DNA of 32,309 nucleotides, from assembly GCA_945861965.1 (NCBI GenBank), contig CAMAWM010000024.1:1-32309 (forward strand). The letters are read 5' to 3'. Under the pieces are notes generated by a model. The model worked only from the letters and a program-made list of their open reading frames with translations, was not told where the DNA came from and ran no database searches. The stretch's first letter is position 1. Each line of letters begins with the position of its first letter. Source of the DNA: Chitinophaga pinensis (GTDB lineage Bacteria; Bacteroidota; Bacteroidia; UKL13-3). Of this stretch, positions 16,815-24,528 are shown one piece after another. The position numbers and the translations under genes are program-made.

Positions 16815-18020
16815 TTATTTTATTGTTTCAGACATGTTCTTGTGTTCAGCCATTGAATTAGTTCCTTTCTTAAATACATACTCGCTGTTGAGCAAATATG
16901 ATCCAGATACAACTACAGTCTCACCAACTTGTAAACCATCAACAATTTCAATTTGTGTGCTGTTTTGCATTCCCAGTTTTACCCTTCTGTTTTCAAATAC
17001 ATCATCCTTGTTTCGAATCCAAACATATGCACCTTTACTGTCTTGAATTATTGCGTTTATCGGAAGTGCTAAAGTTTTTTTCATTTCAGTTTTCAAAGTA
17101 ATGTTTGCTAACATTCCTGGTTTTATTTGTTGCGTTGGATTTTGTATTTGAAATCTTGTTAACACAAAACGATTGGGCGATTGTACTTGTGGTTCGATAA
17201 AAATTACTTTGCCTAAAAACAATGTATCACTCAATGAAGGAATATTGAAATGGGCTTCAGTTCCTATTTTTAAATAGGATAAATAGGGAAGATACACTTG
17301 CGCTTCAACCCAAAGCGAATTGAAAGATGCAAGACGAAAAAGTGTTTGTCCTGTTGTAACATAATTTCCTTCGGCAACTGAAAGTTCGCTAACAAAACCA
17401 TCTATTGATGAATAAATTGAAATATTTTGCAATGCGTTTTTCGAACTTTTTAATTGATTGATTTGAAATTCATTCATTCCATACAACAACAATTTATTTT
17501 TTGATGCAACAATCAATTCTTCTGAAACAGATTTCTGAATAGCAAGTATGTAATCCAATTGTGCTGCGTTTATGTCTTCGCTGTAAATTTCATAAAGCAA
17601 TTGACCTTTTCTTATATAATCACCACTATTTTTTACTGCCAATTTTTCAATTCTCCCTTGAATTTTAGTGCTGATGGCATTGCTTAGATTTTGGTCAAAT
17701 GTTACTTTTCCGGTAAGCATAATTTCTTTTGTCAAATTACTAATCCGAAGCGTATCAAATGTAATGTTGGCTAATTTTATCTGTTGAACGCTCAGTTTTA
17801 TTTGTCCCGCTTTGAGGGTATTTTTTTTAGCTTTAATTAATTTCATGTGACAAATTGGACAAATCCCGTCTTTGTTTTCTATTACTTGCGGATCCATAGA
17901 ACAGGTATAATATTCATCAGAGTTTGATAGCACAGAATGATTCTCATGATTGTTGCAAGAAGCCAACAATAGCATGCTTGATATAAATACCAAAAAAAAT
18001 ATTTTTCTATTCATTTTCAT
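16815..18020 (-). CDS. cusB: RND efflux periplasmic adaptor with N-terminal heavy-metal-binding domain (CusB-type)
   Basis: This 401-residue lipoprotein has the lipobox LLAS-C with Cys22. A heavy-metal-binding domain follows at about 37-62 (Cys40-x-Met42, Cys54-x-x-Cys57-x-Met59). The membrane-fusion-protein body comes next: a barrel-sandwich segment (KIQGRIEKLAVKNSGDYIRK), a helical hairpin and a beta-barrel (GTEAHFNIPSL), with the membrane-proximal region near VVSGSYLLNSEY. It should bridge the inner-membrane pump and the outer-membrane factor and bind Cu/Ag-like ions before transfer. It overlaps the upstream adaptor gene by 14 bases. Methionine 3 (18014) is an equally possible start. This is the second of two tandem adaptors; CusB-type complexes use six adaptor chains per pump trimer, so a mixed ring is possible. 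Confidence 0.92.
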   Translation of the reverse strand: MKMNRKIFFLVFISSMLLLASCNNHENHSVLSNSDEYYTCSMDPQVIENKDGICPICHMKLIKAKKNTLKAGQIKLSVQQIKLANITFDTLRISNLTKEIMLTGKVTFDQNLSNAISTKIQGRIEKLAVKNSGDYIRKGQLLYEIYSEDINAAQLDYILAIQKSVSEELIVASKNKLLLYGMNEFQINQLKSSKNALQNISIYSSIDGFVSELSVAEGNYVTTGQTLFRLASFNSLWVEAQVYLPYLSYLKIGTEAHFNIPSLSDTLFLGKVIFIEPQVQSPNRFVLTRFQIQNPTQQIKPGMLANITLKTEMKKTLALPINAIIQDSKGAYVWIRNKDDVFENRRVKLGMQNSTQIEIVDGLQVGETVVVSGSYLLNSEYVFKKGTNSMAEHKNMSETIK

Positions 18021-19257
18021 TTGATTTTATGAAACTCTCACTGTCTACCAAATATTGCGCATTGGCTGCAACTTTTTCATCTAGTTTTAATCCTGAAATT
18101 ATTTGAATTGTAGTATCCGTTTCAAAGCCAGTTTGAATAGTTTTGGCAATGAAATTGTTTTTGTTTTTTAAAAACACAATTTGTTTTTTTCCTAAGTTGA
18201 TAACTGCATTTCGAGGCAACCACATTCCGTTTATTTCACTTGTATAAATTTTTGCAGAAAGTAATGTTCCAATTTTAAGTTGAAGATGCTGTTCGTTTTG
18301 CAAATAAACTCTTGCTTTAATTGTAGAAGAATTTTGTCCTACAACTGGTTCGATGTAGTGAATGTTGGAAGTAATAACATTGTTTGGATTTATTTCTGAA
18401 CTAATCTGAACTTTATCGCCAACATCTATAAATGCTGCATCTTTTTGAAAAATAGTAAGCACTCCCCAAACCTTATTTGTGTTGTAAACTGAAAAAATGG
18501 CTTGCCCACTTGTTAAATACATGCCTTCTTTAATAGTAAGTGAAAAACTTTGCGATGTAGTTTGATTTTCAATTTCAATTGGATTTGATTCCGAATCAGA
18601 ATTTCCCATTTTCGAATTCATTCCATTGTTTAATGATGCTGAAGAAATAGCTTCACTACTTATTCCAATATCGTGAATATGGCCGCTGTATGGACTATAG
18701 ATTGGTAATGGATTTATTGCTTGTTTCGAAGTTTCAATTTGAATTAATTGTTCGTTTGTTATACCCAATAATTTTAATTTTTGTTTTGTTGATTGTATAA
18801 GTTCAATATCATTTGAAGAATTTTTCAGCAGATAAATAAAGGCATGTTGTGCAGCTAAAATTTCAGTGCTATTAATGTCCATAATTCGCTGACCTTTTGA
18901 AACATTTTCAAAATTGAATCGTACATACAGTTTTTCAATTCTTCCATTAAATCTTGCGCTGATATTATTGATTAATTGTGGATCGTATTCAATAATCCCA
19001 TTTGCTTGTAATATTGGATTTAACTTTTGTTGTGTTGCTGAAATAGTTTTTATTTCACTAAACACAGTTTGGTTTGTACTTTTCACCAATTCATTCAATT
19101 CGTTTGAACTGTTTGTTTGAAAATGTTTATGTTCATTTGCGTCATTGCACGAACAAATAGCGACAAGCAAAAGAAAATAAGTGAAATGCACTATCGCCTT
19201 TTCTAAATTGCAATTGAATGTAGCAGATTGATTATCTAATTTCCATTTCTCTTTCAT
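18007..19257 (-). CDS. RND efflux periplasmic adaptor subunit
   Basis: This 416-residue adaptor has the typical core: ISARFNGRIEKLYVRFNF (lipoyl-like half), a helical hairpin around residues 130-175, a second lipoyl half (PIYSPYSGHIHDIG), a beta-barrel (VGDKVQISSEIN) and a C-terminal membrane-proximal region (VAANAQYLVDSES). The lipobox-like AICSC near residues 33-37 suggests lipid anchoring. The first ATG gives an unusually long polar leader before it; an internal GTG just upstream of HFTYFLLLVAIC would give a more usual signal peptide. Unlike its neighbour it lacks the heavy-metal-binding domain. It overlaps the outer-membrane-factor gene upstream by 26 bases and the second adaptor downstream by 14, showing tight translational coupling. 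Confidence 0.9.
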   Translation of the reverse strand: MKEKWKLDNQSATFNCNLEKAIVHFTYFLLLVAICSCNDANEHKHFQTNSSNELNELVKSTNQTVFSEIKTISATQQKLNPILQANGIIEYDPQLINNISARFNGRIEKLYVRFNFENVSKGQRIMDINSTEILAAQHAFIYLLKNSSNDIELIQSTKQKLKLLGITNEQLIQIETSKQAINPLPIYSPYSGHIHDIGISSEAISSASLNNGMNSKMGNSDSESNPIEIENQTTSQSFSLTIKEGMYLTSGQAIFSVYNTNKVWGVLTIFQKDAAFIDVGDKVQISSEINPNNVITSNIHYIEPVVGQNSSTIKARVYLQNEQHLQLKIGTLLSAKIYTSEINGMWLPRNAVINLGKKQIVFLKNKNNFIAKTIQTGFETDTTIQIISGLKLDEKVAANAQYLVDSESFIKSNENE

Positions 19258-20464
19258 AATCCACTTGTAATTTTAACAGTGTTCCTAATTGTTCTAATTT
19301 ATTCATAGTTGCCATTCGATACATTTTCAATCCATCTAAAACTACAAATAAATCTTCCTTGTTTTGGCCGTATGCAATCAATGAAGTTTGGTAACTTTTG
19401 TAATATGTTGGAATGATGTTTTCTGAAAAATTTGTTAACTGTTGTTTTGTTGATTTGATTTGTGTTTGCAACGAAGCAATCGTTCCGGCAGTTTCATTTA
19501 GCAGAGCTTGTTTTTGTAAATTAATTGCATTGCTTGTGTTGTCTAAGCCTTTGATATTCGACTTAAATTCCTTTGAAGCCCATGGTGCAATTGGAATTGT
19601 TAGCATTCCCATTGCTGAGTATAATTTAGGCATAGGTTCCTCTCGTAAAGATTGCATGTGCGAAACTGAAATTCCGAAATCTGGCAATTGTTTTGATTTT
19701 TCATACTGCTGTTTCAGTTTTACTATCCCAATGCTAGCATCAAATTGTTTGATATCGCTTCGTGATGATGAAATAAGTGCAGTATCTATTAATTGTAATT
19801 CGTAATATTTTAAACTCAAATTTGTATCCACATCAAACGATATTGATTTATCAAAATTCATTAATGTGTTTAGTGCTACATTTTTTATTTGCATCTCACC
19901 TAACATCATTGTTTCCAAATTGCGTAGTTCAAATAAATCTGCTTGCGCTTTGTAAATGTTGTTCAGTTTTTCTTTGTTGTAAGTGTAACGGATTTGTGAA
20001 ACCTGAATGATGTAATTCAGCAACGAATCAGTTTGTATCAATACATCTAATTTCCTTTTCAAAACAATCCACTCAAAATAAGTATGTTTTGCCATTGCAA
20101 ACATTTCATTTTTTTTGACCGACTTTTTTTGTTTCTCAAATGGAGCCATGCCTTGCATGTATTTATAGTTTGCTTTTTGTTTTGCAGGATTTGGAATCAT
20201 TTGTGCGCCTGTAATCATCCACATTCCTTCTCTAATATTTGTGTAAGGTGTTTGCCATGTTCCTGTTGATAGAGTAGGAGACATCCAACTTTTTGCAGTT
20301 TGCGAGTAATTGTTTACCGCATTGATTTGTTCGTCATACATTTTTAGCATAGGATTATTTTTCTCTATACTATTCAGAATAGAATCTAAGCTTAGTGCTT
20401 GTCCAAATGTTTGAATCGAACCAGTGCAAATAAGCAGTAGAAATATCAATTTAAATTTCTTCAT
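19232..20464 (-). CDS. TolC-family outer-membrane efflux protein (CusC-like)
   Basis: The 410-residue protein has a signal peptide (about 1-21, ending QTFG). It continues with the long amphipathic helices and two similar halves of the outer-membrane-factor fold: LDSILNSIEKNNPMLKMYDE at the start and long heptad-like helices near 120-180 and 310-370. It would form the trimeric channel of a tripartite metal efflux complex. The chain is Met-rich around residues 78-128 (REGMWMITGAQMIPNP, MQGMAP), possibly suited to soft metals. It overlaps the C-terminal CusA half by 14 bases and the first adaptor by 26. Confidence 0.9.
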   Translation of the reverse strand: MKKFKLIFLLLICTGSIQTFGQALSLDSILNSIEKNNPMLKMYDEQINAVNNYSQTAKSWMSPTLSTGTWQTPYTNIREGMWMITGAQMIPNPAKQKANYKYMQGMAPFEKQKKSVKKNEMFAMAKHTYFEWIVLKRKLDVLIQTDSLLNYIIQVSQIRYTYNKEKLNNIYKAQADLFELRNLETMMLGEMQIKNVALNTLMNFDKSISFDVDTNLSLKYYELQLIDTALISSSRSDIKQFDASIGIVKLKQQYEKSKQLPDFGISVSHMQSLREEPMPKLYSAMGMLTIPIAPWASKEFKSNIKGLDNTSNAINLQKQALLNETAGTIASLQTQIKSTKQQLTNFSENIIPTYYKSYQTSLIAYGQNKEDLFVVLDGLKMYRMATMNKLEQLGTLLKLQVDYEREMEIR

Positions 20465-22349
20465 TTTTTCCTGGTAATATTATTTTGCCATGTTTTTTTA
20501 ATTCTCTTTCTTTCGCCATTTCGTAAATAATTGGCGTAACTAACAATACATAAATTGTAGATGTAACAACTCCTCCAATTAATGGAAGTGTGATTGGCAA
20601 CATTACATCGCTACCAGTTCCAGTTGACCAAAGAATTGGTATCAATCCAAACAACGAAACAGAAACGGTCATCAATTTTGGTCTTAAGCGTTGCACTGCG
20701 CCATTCATTATATATTTTCTTAAATCAATAGTTGAAATTGTAGCAGATGAATTGCCTTTGTCTGCAATTAATTTTTCCATGTATTCATTCAGGTAAATAG
20801 TCATGAGCATAGCAGTTTCAATTGCTACTCCAAATAATGCAATGAAACCAACTGCAACTGCAACAGACAAATTCACTCCATAAAAATAAACCATAAATGC
20901 ACCGCCAATCAATGCAAACGGAACGGTAATCATTGTTATCAAAGCTTCTTTCAAAGATTTGTAAGTAAAATAAAGCACCATGAAAATTAGAATGAAAACA
21001 ATTGGCATTATCATCATTAAAGTATTGTTTGCTCTGATTTGATTTTCCCATTGTCCGCTCCATTCAAGTGAATAACCTTTAGGAAGTTTTGAAAACATTT
21101 TGTTCAATTTATCTTGCGATTCTTTAACAGTACTTCCTAGATCTCGGTTGCGAACATTGAACAAAACTGTACCGCGCAACATGGCATTTTCAGAATTTAT
21201 CATTGGAGGCCCTTCTGAAATGGAAACGGAAGCAACAGCTGAAAGTGGAACAGTTCCATAATCATTTGTTTTGATAGGAATTTGTTTAATCGCTTCCAAA
21301 CTATTTCGATAATCTTGTGCAAATCGTGCATTCACAGTATAGCGTTCTCTGCCTTCAATTGTAGTTGTAATATTCATTCCGCCCAAAGCAGTTTCAACAT
21401 ACATATTGACATCATCTACACTCAATCCGTATTTTCCAATTTCGTCTTTCTTAGTTTTAATATCTACATATTTTCCACCAGTGATGGGTTCAACATATAA
21501 ATCTTTAATGCCATTTATTCCTTGAAGTTCGTTTTTGATTAAAGTTGCAAGTGCATGGATGGAATCAATATTTTGCCCGTAAACTTTTAATCCTACATCC
21601 GTTCGTATACCAGTTGATAGCATATTTATACGATTGATAATAGGCTGTGTAAATCCATTAACTACACCGGGTATTTGCAACTTTGCATTTAACTCATTTA
21701 TAATATCATCTTTAGTTAATCCATTTCTCCATTCTGATTTTGGTTTCAATAGTATAATTGTTTCAATCATACTTATTGGAGAATTGTCAGTGGCTGTATT
21801 TGCTCTGCCTGCTTTGCCTAAAACATTTTCAACTTCAGGAACCGACTTGATAATTTTATCCTGCACTTGTAAAATTCTTTTCGCCTCTGAGTTTGAAACA
21901 TCAGGCAATGTTACTGGCATAAAAAGTATTGAACCTTCATCCAACGGTGGCATAAACTCAGTGCCCATTCTAAACATCATTGTACAACCAATAAGTAAAG
22001 CAATTAGGTTTATTGTCAATACAGTTTTACGCCATTGCATACACCACAAAAGCAATGGCGAATAAATTTTTTCTAAAGTGCGAGTAACAGGATTTGAATG
22101 TTCGGATTTTAGTTTTCCTTTTAGAAAAATTGATATCAATATTGGCGTTAATGTAATAGCAAGAAATGCATCTATAATAAGTATAAAAGTTTTTGTCCAA
22201 GCCAGCGGATGAAAAAGTTTTCCTTCAATTCCGGTTAGCAAAAAAACGGGTAGAAAAGAAGCAATTACTACAATTGTTGAGTAAAATACTCCTGGTCCAA
22301 CTTGCTTTGAGGATTTAGAAATGATATGTAATCTTTCCTTTTTATCCAT
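20451..22349 (-). CDS. cusA: CusA/CzcA-type RND efflux pump, C-terminal half (separate ORF)
   Basis: The 632 residues correspond to CusA from just before TM5 to the C-terminus. It begins MDKKERLHIISKSSKQVGPG, then TM5-TM6 with FLPVFLLTGIEGKLF, TM7, the second porter domain and TM8-TM12. The three methionines of the E. coli CusA Cu(I)/Ag(I) site are present with the same spacing: Met144 (FMPVTLP), Met194 (SMIET) and Met243 (INML), matching Met573/623/672. Glu511 (GVAIETAML) and Lys558 (RLRPKLM) match proton-relay residues Glu939 and Lys984. The first half of the pump is a separate ORF five genes downstream (15537-16805). This ORF starts one base after the stop of the small metal-binding gene (TAAAATG), so it has a proper coupled start rather than looking like a broken 5' end. 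A start further upstream is not available without overlapping that gene. Confidence 0.93.
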   Translation of the reverse strand: MDKKERLHIISKSSKQVGPGVFYSTIVVIASFLPVFLLTGIEGKLFHPLAWTKTFILIIDAFLAITLTPILISIFLKGKLKSEHSNPVTRTLEKIYSPLLLWCMQWRKTVLTINLIALLIGCTMMFRMGTEFMPPLDEGSILFMPVTLPDVSNSEAKRILQVQDKIIKSVPEVENVLGKAGRANTATDNSPISMIETIILLKPKSEWRNGLTKDDIINELNAKLQIPGVVNGFTQPIINRINMLSTGIRTDVGLKVYGQNIDSIHALATLIKNELQGINGIKDLYVEPITGGKYVDIKTKKDEIGKYGLSVDDVNMYVETALGGMNITTTIEGRERYTVNARFAQDYRNSLEAIKQIPIKTNDYGTVPLSAVASVSISEGPPMINSENAMLRGTVLFNVRNRDLGSTVKESQDKLNKMFSKLPKGYSLEWSGQWENQIRANNTLMMIMPIVFILIFMVLYFTYKSLKEALITMITVPFALIGGAFMVYFYGVNLSVAVAVGFIALFGVAIETAMLMTIYLNEYMEKLIADKGNSSATISTIDLRKYIMNGAVQRLRPKLMTVSVSLFGLIPILWSTGTGSDVMLPITLPLIGGVVTSTIYVLLVTPIIYEMAKERELKKHGKIILPGKNEEI

Positions 22350-22350
22350 T

Positions 22351-22608
22351 TTATTTTTCTTCTACAAGTTGTAAATCCATATTGCAAACTGGGCATTGAA
22401 TAAGCTCTGTGTAAGTTTTTCCTTTTTCACAATCCATTGGGCATTGATAATGCACATTGCTTTTATTTTGCTCAACCTGATTCGTGCTATCTCCAAGTAG
22501 TTTATTTTCTAGTGGTTTATTATTCCCGCATTTTCCGCAATTGATATATACTGTTGTTCCTATTGCTATTACTGCAATCAAAACGATAATTAAATTTCGT
22601 GATTTCAT
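22351..22608 (-). CDS. Membrane-anchored heavy-metal-binding domain protein
   Basis: This 85-residue protein has one N-terminal membrane helix (about 5-22) and then a periplasmic CGKC (Cys24, Cys27). A C-terminal heavy-metal-binding domain follows: Cys56-x-Met58, Cys60, Cys72-x-x-Cys75-x-Met77 (YQCPMDCEKG and CPVCNMDL). The likely role is to capture Cu/Ag-type ions and hand them to the efflux pump, a CusF-like job done by a different fold. It ends one base before the CusA C-half ATG. A terminator-like hairpin separates it from the HYC_CC_PP gene upstream. I see no TAnnTTTG box in its own leader, so it probably depends on read-through or an unrecognised promoter. Confidence 0.85.
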   Translation of the reverse strand: MKSRNLIIVLIAVIAIGTTVYINCGKCGNNKPLENKLLGDSTNQVEQNKSNVHYQCPMDCEKGKTYTELIQCPVCNMDLQLVEEK

Positions 22609-22642
22609 ATTGTTATTGTTTTAAAAATTAAGTAAATTGAAA

Positions 22643-22676
22643 TAAAAAAAATATCCGTCTCGTAGATGAAACGAAT
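22643..22676 (-). terminator. Terminator-like hairpin between HYC_CC_PP and the metal-binding gene
   Basis: On the minus strand a 9-bp stem ATTCGTTTC/GAGACGGAT (two G-U pairs; plus-strand arms 22653-22661 and 22668-22676) with a 6-nt loop is followed by a run of T (complement of 22644-22651). It lies about 22 bases past the HYC_CC_PP stop. It could be a partial terminator or attenuator for the pump genes downstream. Confidence 0.6.
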
Positions 22677-22697
22677 GAAAAAAGTAAAACAGAAATG

Positions 22698-23069
22698 TTA
22701 AACTAAAATGGAGCGAAAATCAATAACCCGATCTAAAAATTTCGGGGGAGGGGAGTGGTTGTTTTTAAGTACCGAATAGTTTTTGAAACTAATTTTAGGT
22801 GTAAATTCAAAATAAATTATAGCAGAAGAAAAAGTTGTTTTTGCAAGATGAAATTCGAATGCAGGTGAATAATCTGAATTAACTTTTACATAGTTAGTTT
22901 CATTCTTGCAACAGTTTTCTGGCATTGATTTTTCATCATCGCAGCAACTTTTCTTTTTTATCACCCCAACGGATTCAAGTTTGCCTCCACAATAATGCGA
23001 ATGAATATTAATTCCAATTGCGCTAGCAAGAAATAAAATAGATAGAAATATGGAAACTACTTTTTTCAC
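22698..23069 (-). CDS. HYC_CC_PP family small exported protein
   Basis: The 123-residue protein starts at a GTG (no ATG fits) and has a signal peptide (about 1-19). The defining marks of this Bacteroidota family are visible: HYC (HSHYCGGK), CC (KKSCCDDE, again NCCKNE) and a late PP (HSPPPKF). Such genes typically sit next to heavy-metal efflux operons; the cysteine/histidine-rich mature part suggests metal binding in the periplasm, but the function is not established. A strong promoter precedes it and a terminator-like hairpin follows, so it may be made in excess over the pump genes. Confidence 0.88.
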   Translation of the reverse strand: MKKVVSIFLSILFLASAIGINIHSHYCGGKLESVGVIKKKSCCDDEKSMPENCCKNETNYVKVNSDYSPAFEFHLAKTTFSSAIIYFEFTPKISFKNYSVLKNNHSPPPKFLDRVIDFRSILV

Positions 23070-23086
23070 AAATTTATTTTCGAGTG

Positions 23087-23116
23087 CAAAAGTAAAACAT
23101 ATTTATGTTTTTACAA
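23087..23116 (-). promoter_or_regulatory. Bacteroidota-type promoter of the metal-resistance region
   Basis: TACTTTTG (complement of 23087-23094) matches TAnnTTTG, with TTG exactly 19 bp upstream (complement of 23114-23116). The box ends 18 bases before the HYC_CC_PP start. It lies in the 81-base gap after moaCB, separating the molybdenum-cofactor and metal-efflux transcription units. A second TAAATTTG overlaps the start codon but lacks a -33 partner. Confidence 0.65.
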
Positions 23117-23150
23117 GTATTTAGCGTTTGATTTTTAAATGCACTAATAA

Positions 23151-24068
23151 TTACTGCTTGTCGTGGCTTTCGCCTTTTGCAACTTTAAAAATATGAAGAA
23201 TATACGGAAACAATGAATCCATAGTTTCTTCAGCACCTTTTGTAGAACCCGGAAGTGTTAAAGTTAGTGTATTGCCAATCATTCCTGCAACTCCTCTAGA
23301 CAGCATAGAATATGGAGTTCTATCTTGTCCAAAACATCTTGCGGCTTCCATAATTCCTGGAATTTCTCTATCCAAAAGTGGTTTGATAGCTTCTGGAGTA
23401 ACATCGCGTTTTGACAATCCAGTTCCACCAGCGAAAATTAACAAATCATAATTTTCAGCCGAAAAATATTTTGCCTTTTGTTGAATTATTTCCAATTCGT
23501 CAGGAATAATTTCATAATCGGAGTTTTTTATTCCGCATTTTTTTAATTTTTCAATAATGGCTTTTCCTGCTTTGTCGTGTTTTTTACCAGCTGATATGCT
23601 GTCAGAACAAACAATAACAATTGCTTTTAATTCGCAATTTAAAATATCTATGAAATCTGATTTTCCTCCCTTTTTTTCAATTAATTGTATTGCTGAAATT
23701 TCAATTTTTTTATCAATTGGTTTCAACATATCATACATCGTTAGCGCTGTAATTGCTGCTCCATGCATAGCTTCAACTTCAACACCTGTTTTGTAAATCG
23801 TTTGAACCGCTACTGTAATCAGTATTTTCAACTCGTCTATTTCCGAATGAATAGTTGCAAATTCGACAGGCATTGGGTGGCAATCAGGTATTACATTGCT
23901 GGTATTTTTAATCGCCAATAAACCTGCAGCTCTTGAAAACTCAAGTACATTTCCCTTTGGAACTTTATTGTTTTTAATTGCATCAATCGTTTCTTGTGTG
24001 CTTACTTTTACAATTGCTTGAGCAATTGCAGTTCGTTTAGTATTTATTTTTCTTGTTATGTCAATCAT
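23151..24068 (-). CDS. moaCB: Bifunctional molybdenum cofactor protein MoaC-MoaB
   Basis: This 305-residue protein fuses two Moco enzymes. Residues 1-145 are MoaC, which completes cyclic pyranopterin monophosphate formation after MoaA; the marks are IPDCHPMPV, TGVEVEAMHGA, ALTMYDM and KKGGKSD. Residues 147-300 are MoaB/MogA-like, which adenylylates molybdopterin; the marks are AIVIVCSDS, the GGTGLSKRDVTPEA loop, EIPGIMEAAR and TLPGSTKGAEE. The fusion is known in Bacteroidota and some other bacteria. It is the last gene of the Moco operon and overlaps moaE by 4 bases (ATGA), so translation is coupled. Confidence 0.95.
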   Translation of the reverse strand: MIDITRKINTKRTAIAQAIVKVSTQETIDAIKNNKVPKGNVLEFSRAAGLLAIKNTSNVIPDCHPMPVEFATIHSEIDELKILITVAVQTIYKTGVEVEAMHGAAITALTMYDMLKPIDKKIEISAIQLIEKKGGKSDFIDILNCELKAIVIVCSDSISAGKKHDKAGKAIIEKLKKCGIKNSDYEIIPDELEIIQQKAKYFSAENYDLLIFAGGTGLSKRDVTPEAIKPLLDREIPGIMEAARCFGQDRTPYSMLSRGVAGMIGNTLTLTLPGSTKGAEETMDSLFPYILHIFKVAKGESHDKQ

Positions 24069-24526
24069 AATTCAATTGATTTATTAGCATTTGTTTTCCA
24101 TTGAAAACTTTCGTCTTCAAAAATTTCCTTTCCCCAAATAGGTACTTCTTTTTTTATTCTTTCAACTAATTCATTGCAGCCTTCAATTGCAGCTTTTCGA
24201 TGTTTGGATGAAGTGAAAACAAACAGACTTATTTCTCCGACATTTACCGTACCAATGCTATGATAAATATGCATGCAGGTTAATTCATACTTGTTAAAAG
24301 TAGCCTCTCTTATTTCGTGCATTTTTTCTTCGGCCATTTCAGTATATGCTGAATAGTTTATAGCAATTACCTCTCGTTCATTTATCCTATCATTTCTAAC
24401 CTGCCCAAGAAAAATACTGTGTGCTCCAATGCTTTTTTTTGTGCTGTGTTTTGCAATTGAATCTCCAACAAATTCTGGAGAAATTGCACCTTCAACAAAT
24501 ATTTTTTTTATTTTTTTTGATTCCAT
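24065..24526 (-). CDS. moaE: Molybdopterin synthase catalytic subunit MoaE
   Basis: The 153-residue MoaE forms the heterotetrameric molybdopterin synthase with MoaD and puts the dithiolene sulfurs onto cyclic pyranopterin monophosphate. Family signatures are HSIFLGQVRND near 36-46, HSIGTVNVGE near 89-98 and the HRKAAIEGC helix. The catalytic lysines are Lys126 and Lys133 (ERIKKEVPIWGKE), spaced as Lys119/Lys126 in E. coli. It starts 2 bases after the moeB stop and overlaps moaCB by 4. Confidence 0.95.
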   Translation of the reverse strand: MESKKIKKIFVEGAISPEFVGDSIAKHSTKKSIGAHSIFLGQVRNDRINEREVIAINYSAYTEMAEEKMHEIREATFNKYELTCMHIYHSIGTVNVGEISLFVFTSSKHRKAAIEGCNELVERIKKEVPIWGKEIFEDESFQWKTNANKSIEL

Positions 24527-24528
24527 AC

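Noticed and set aside
20451-22349. Two unrelated duplicated pumps each truncated by chance
   Set aside because: The two fragments are complementary at nearly the same residue with no overlap, which is unlikely for independent truncations; kept only as a minor alternative to permutation or misassembly.
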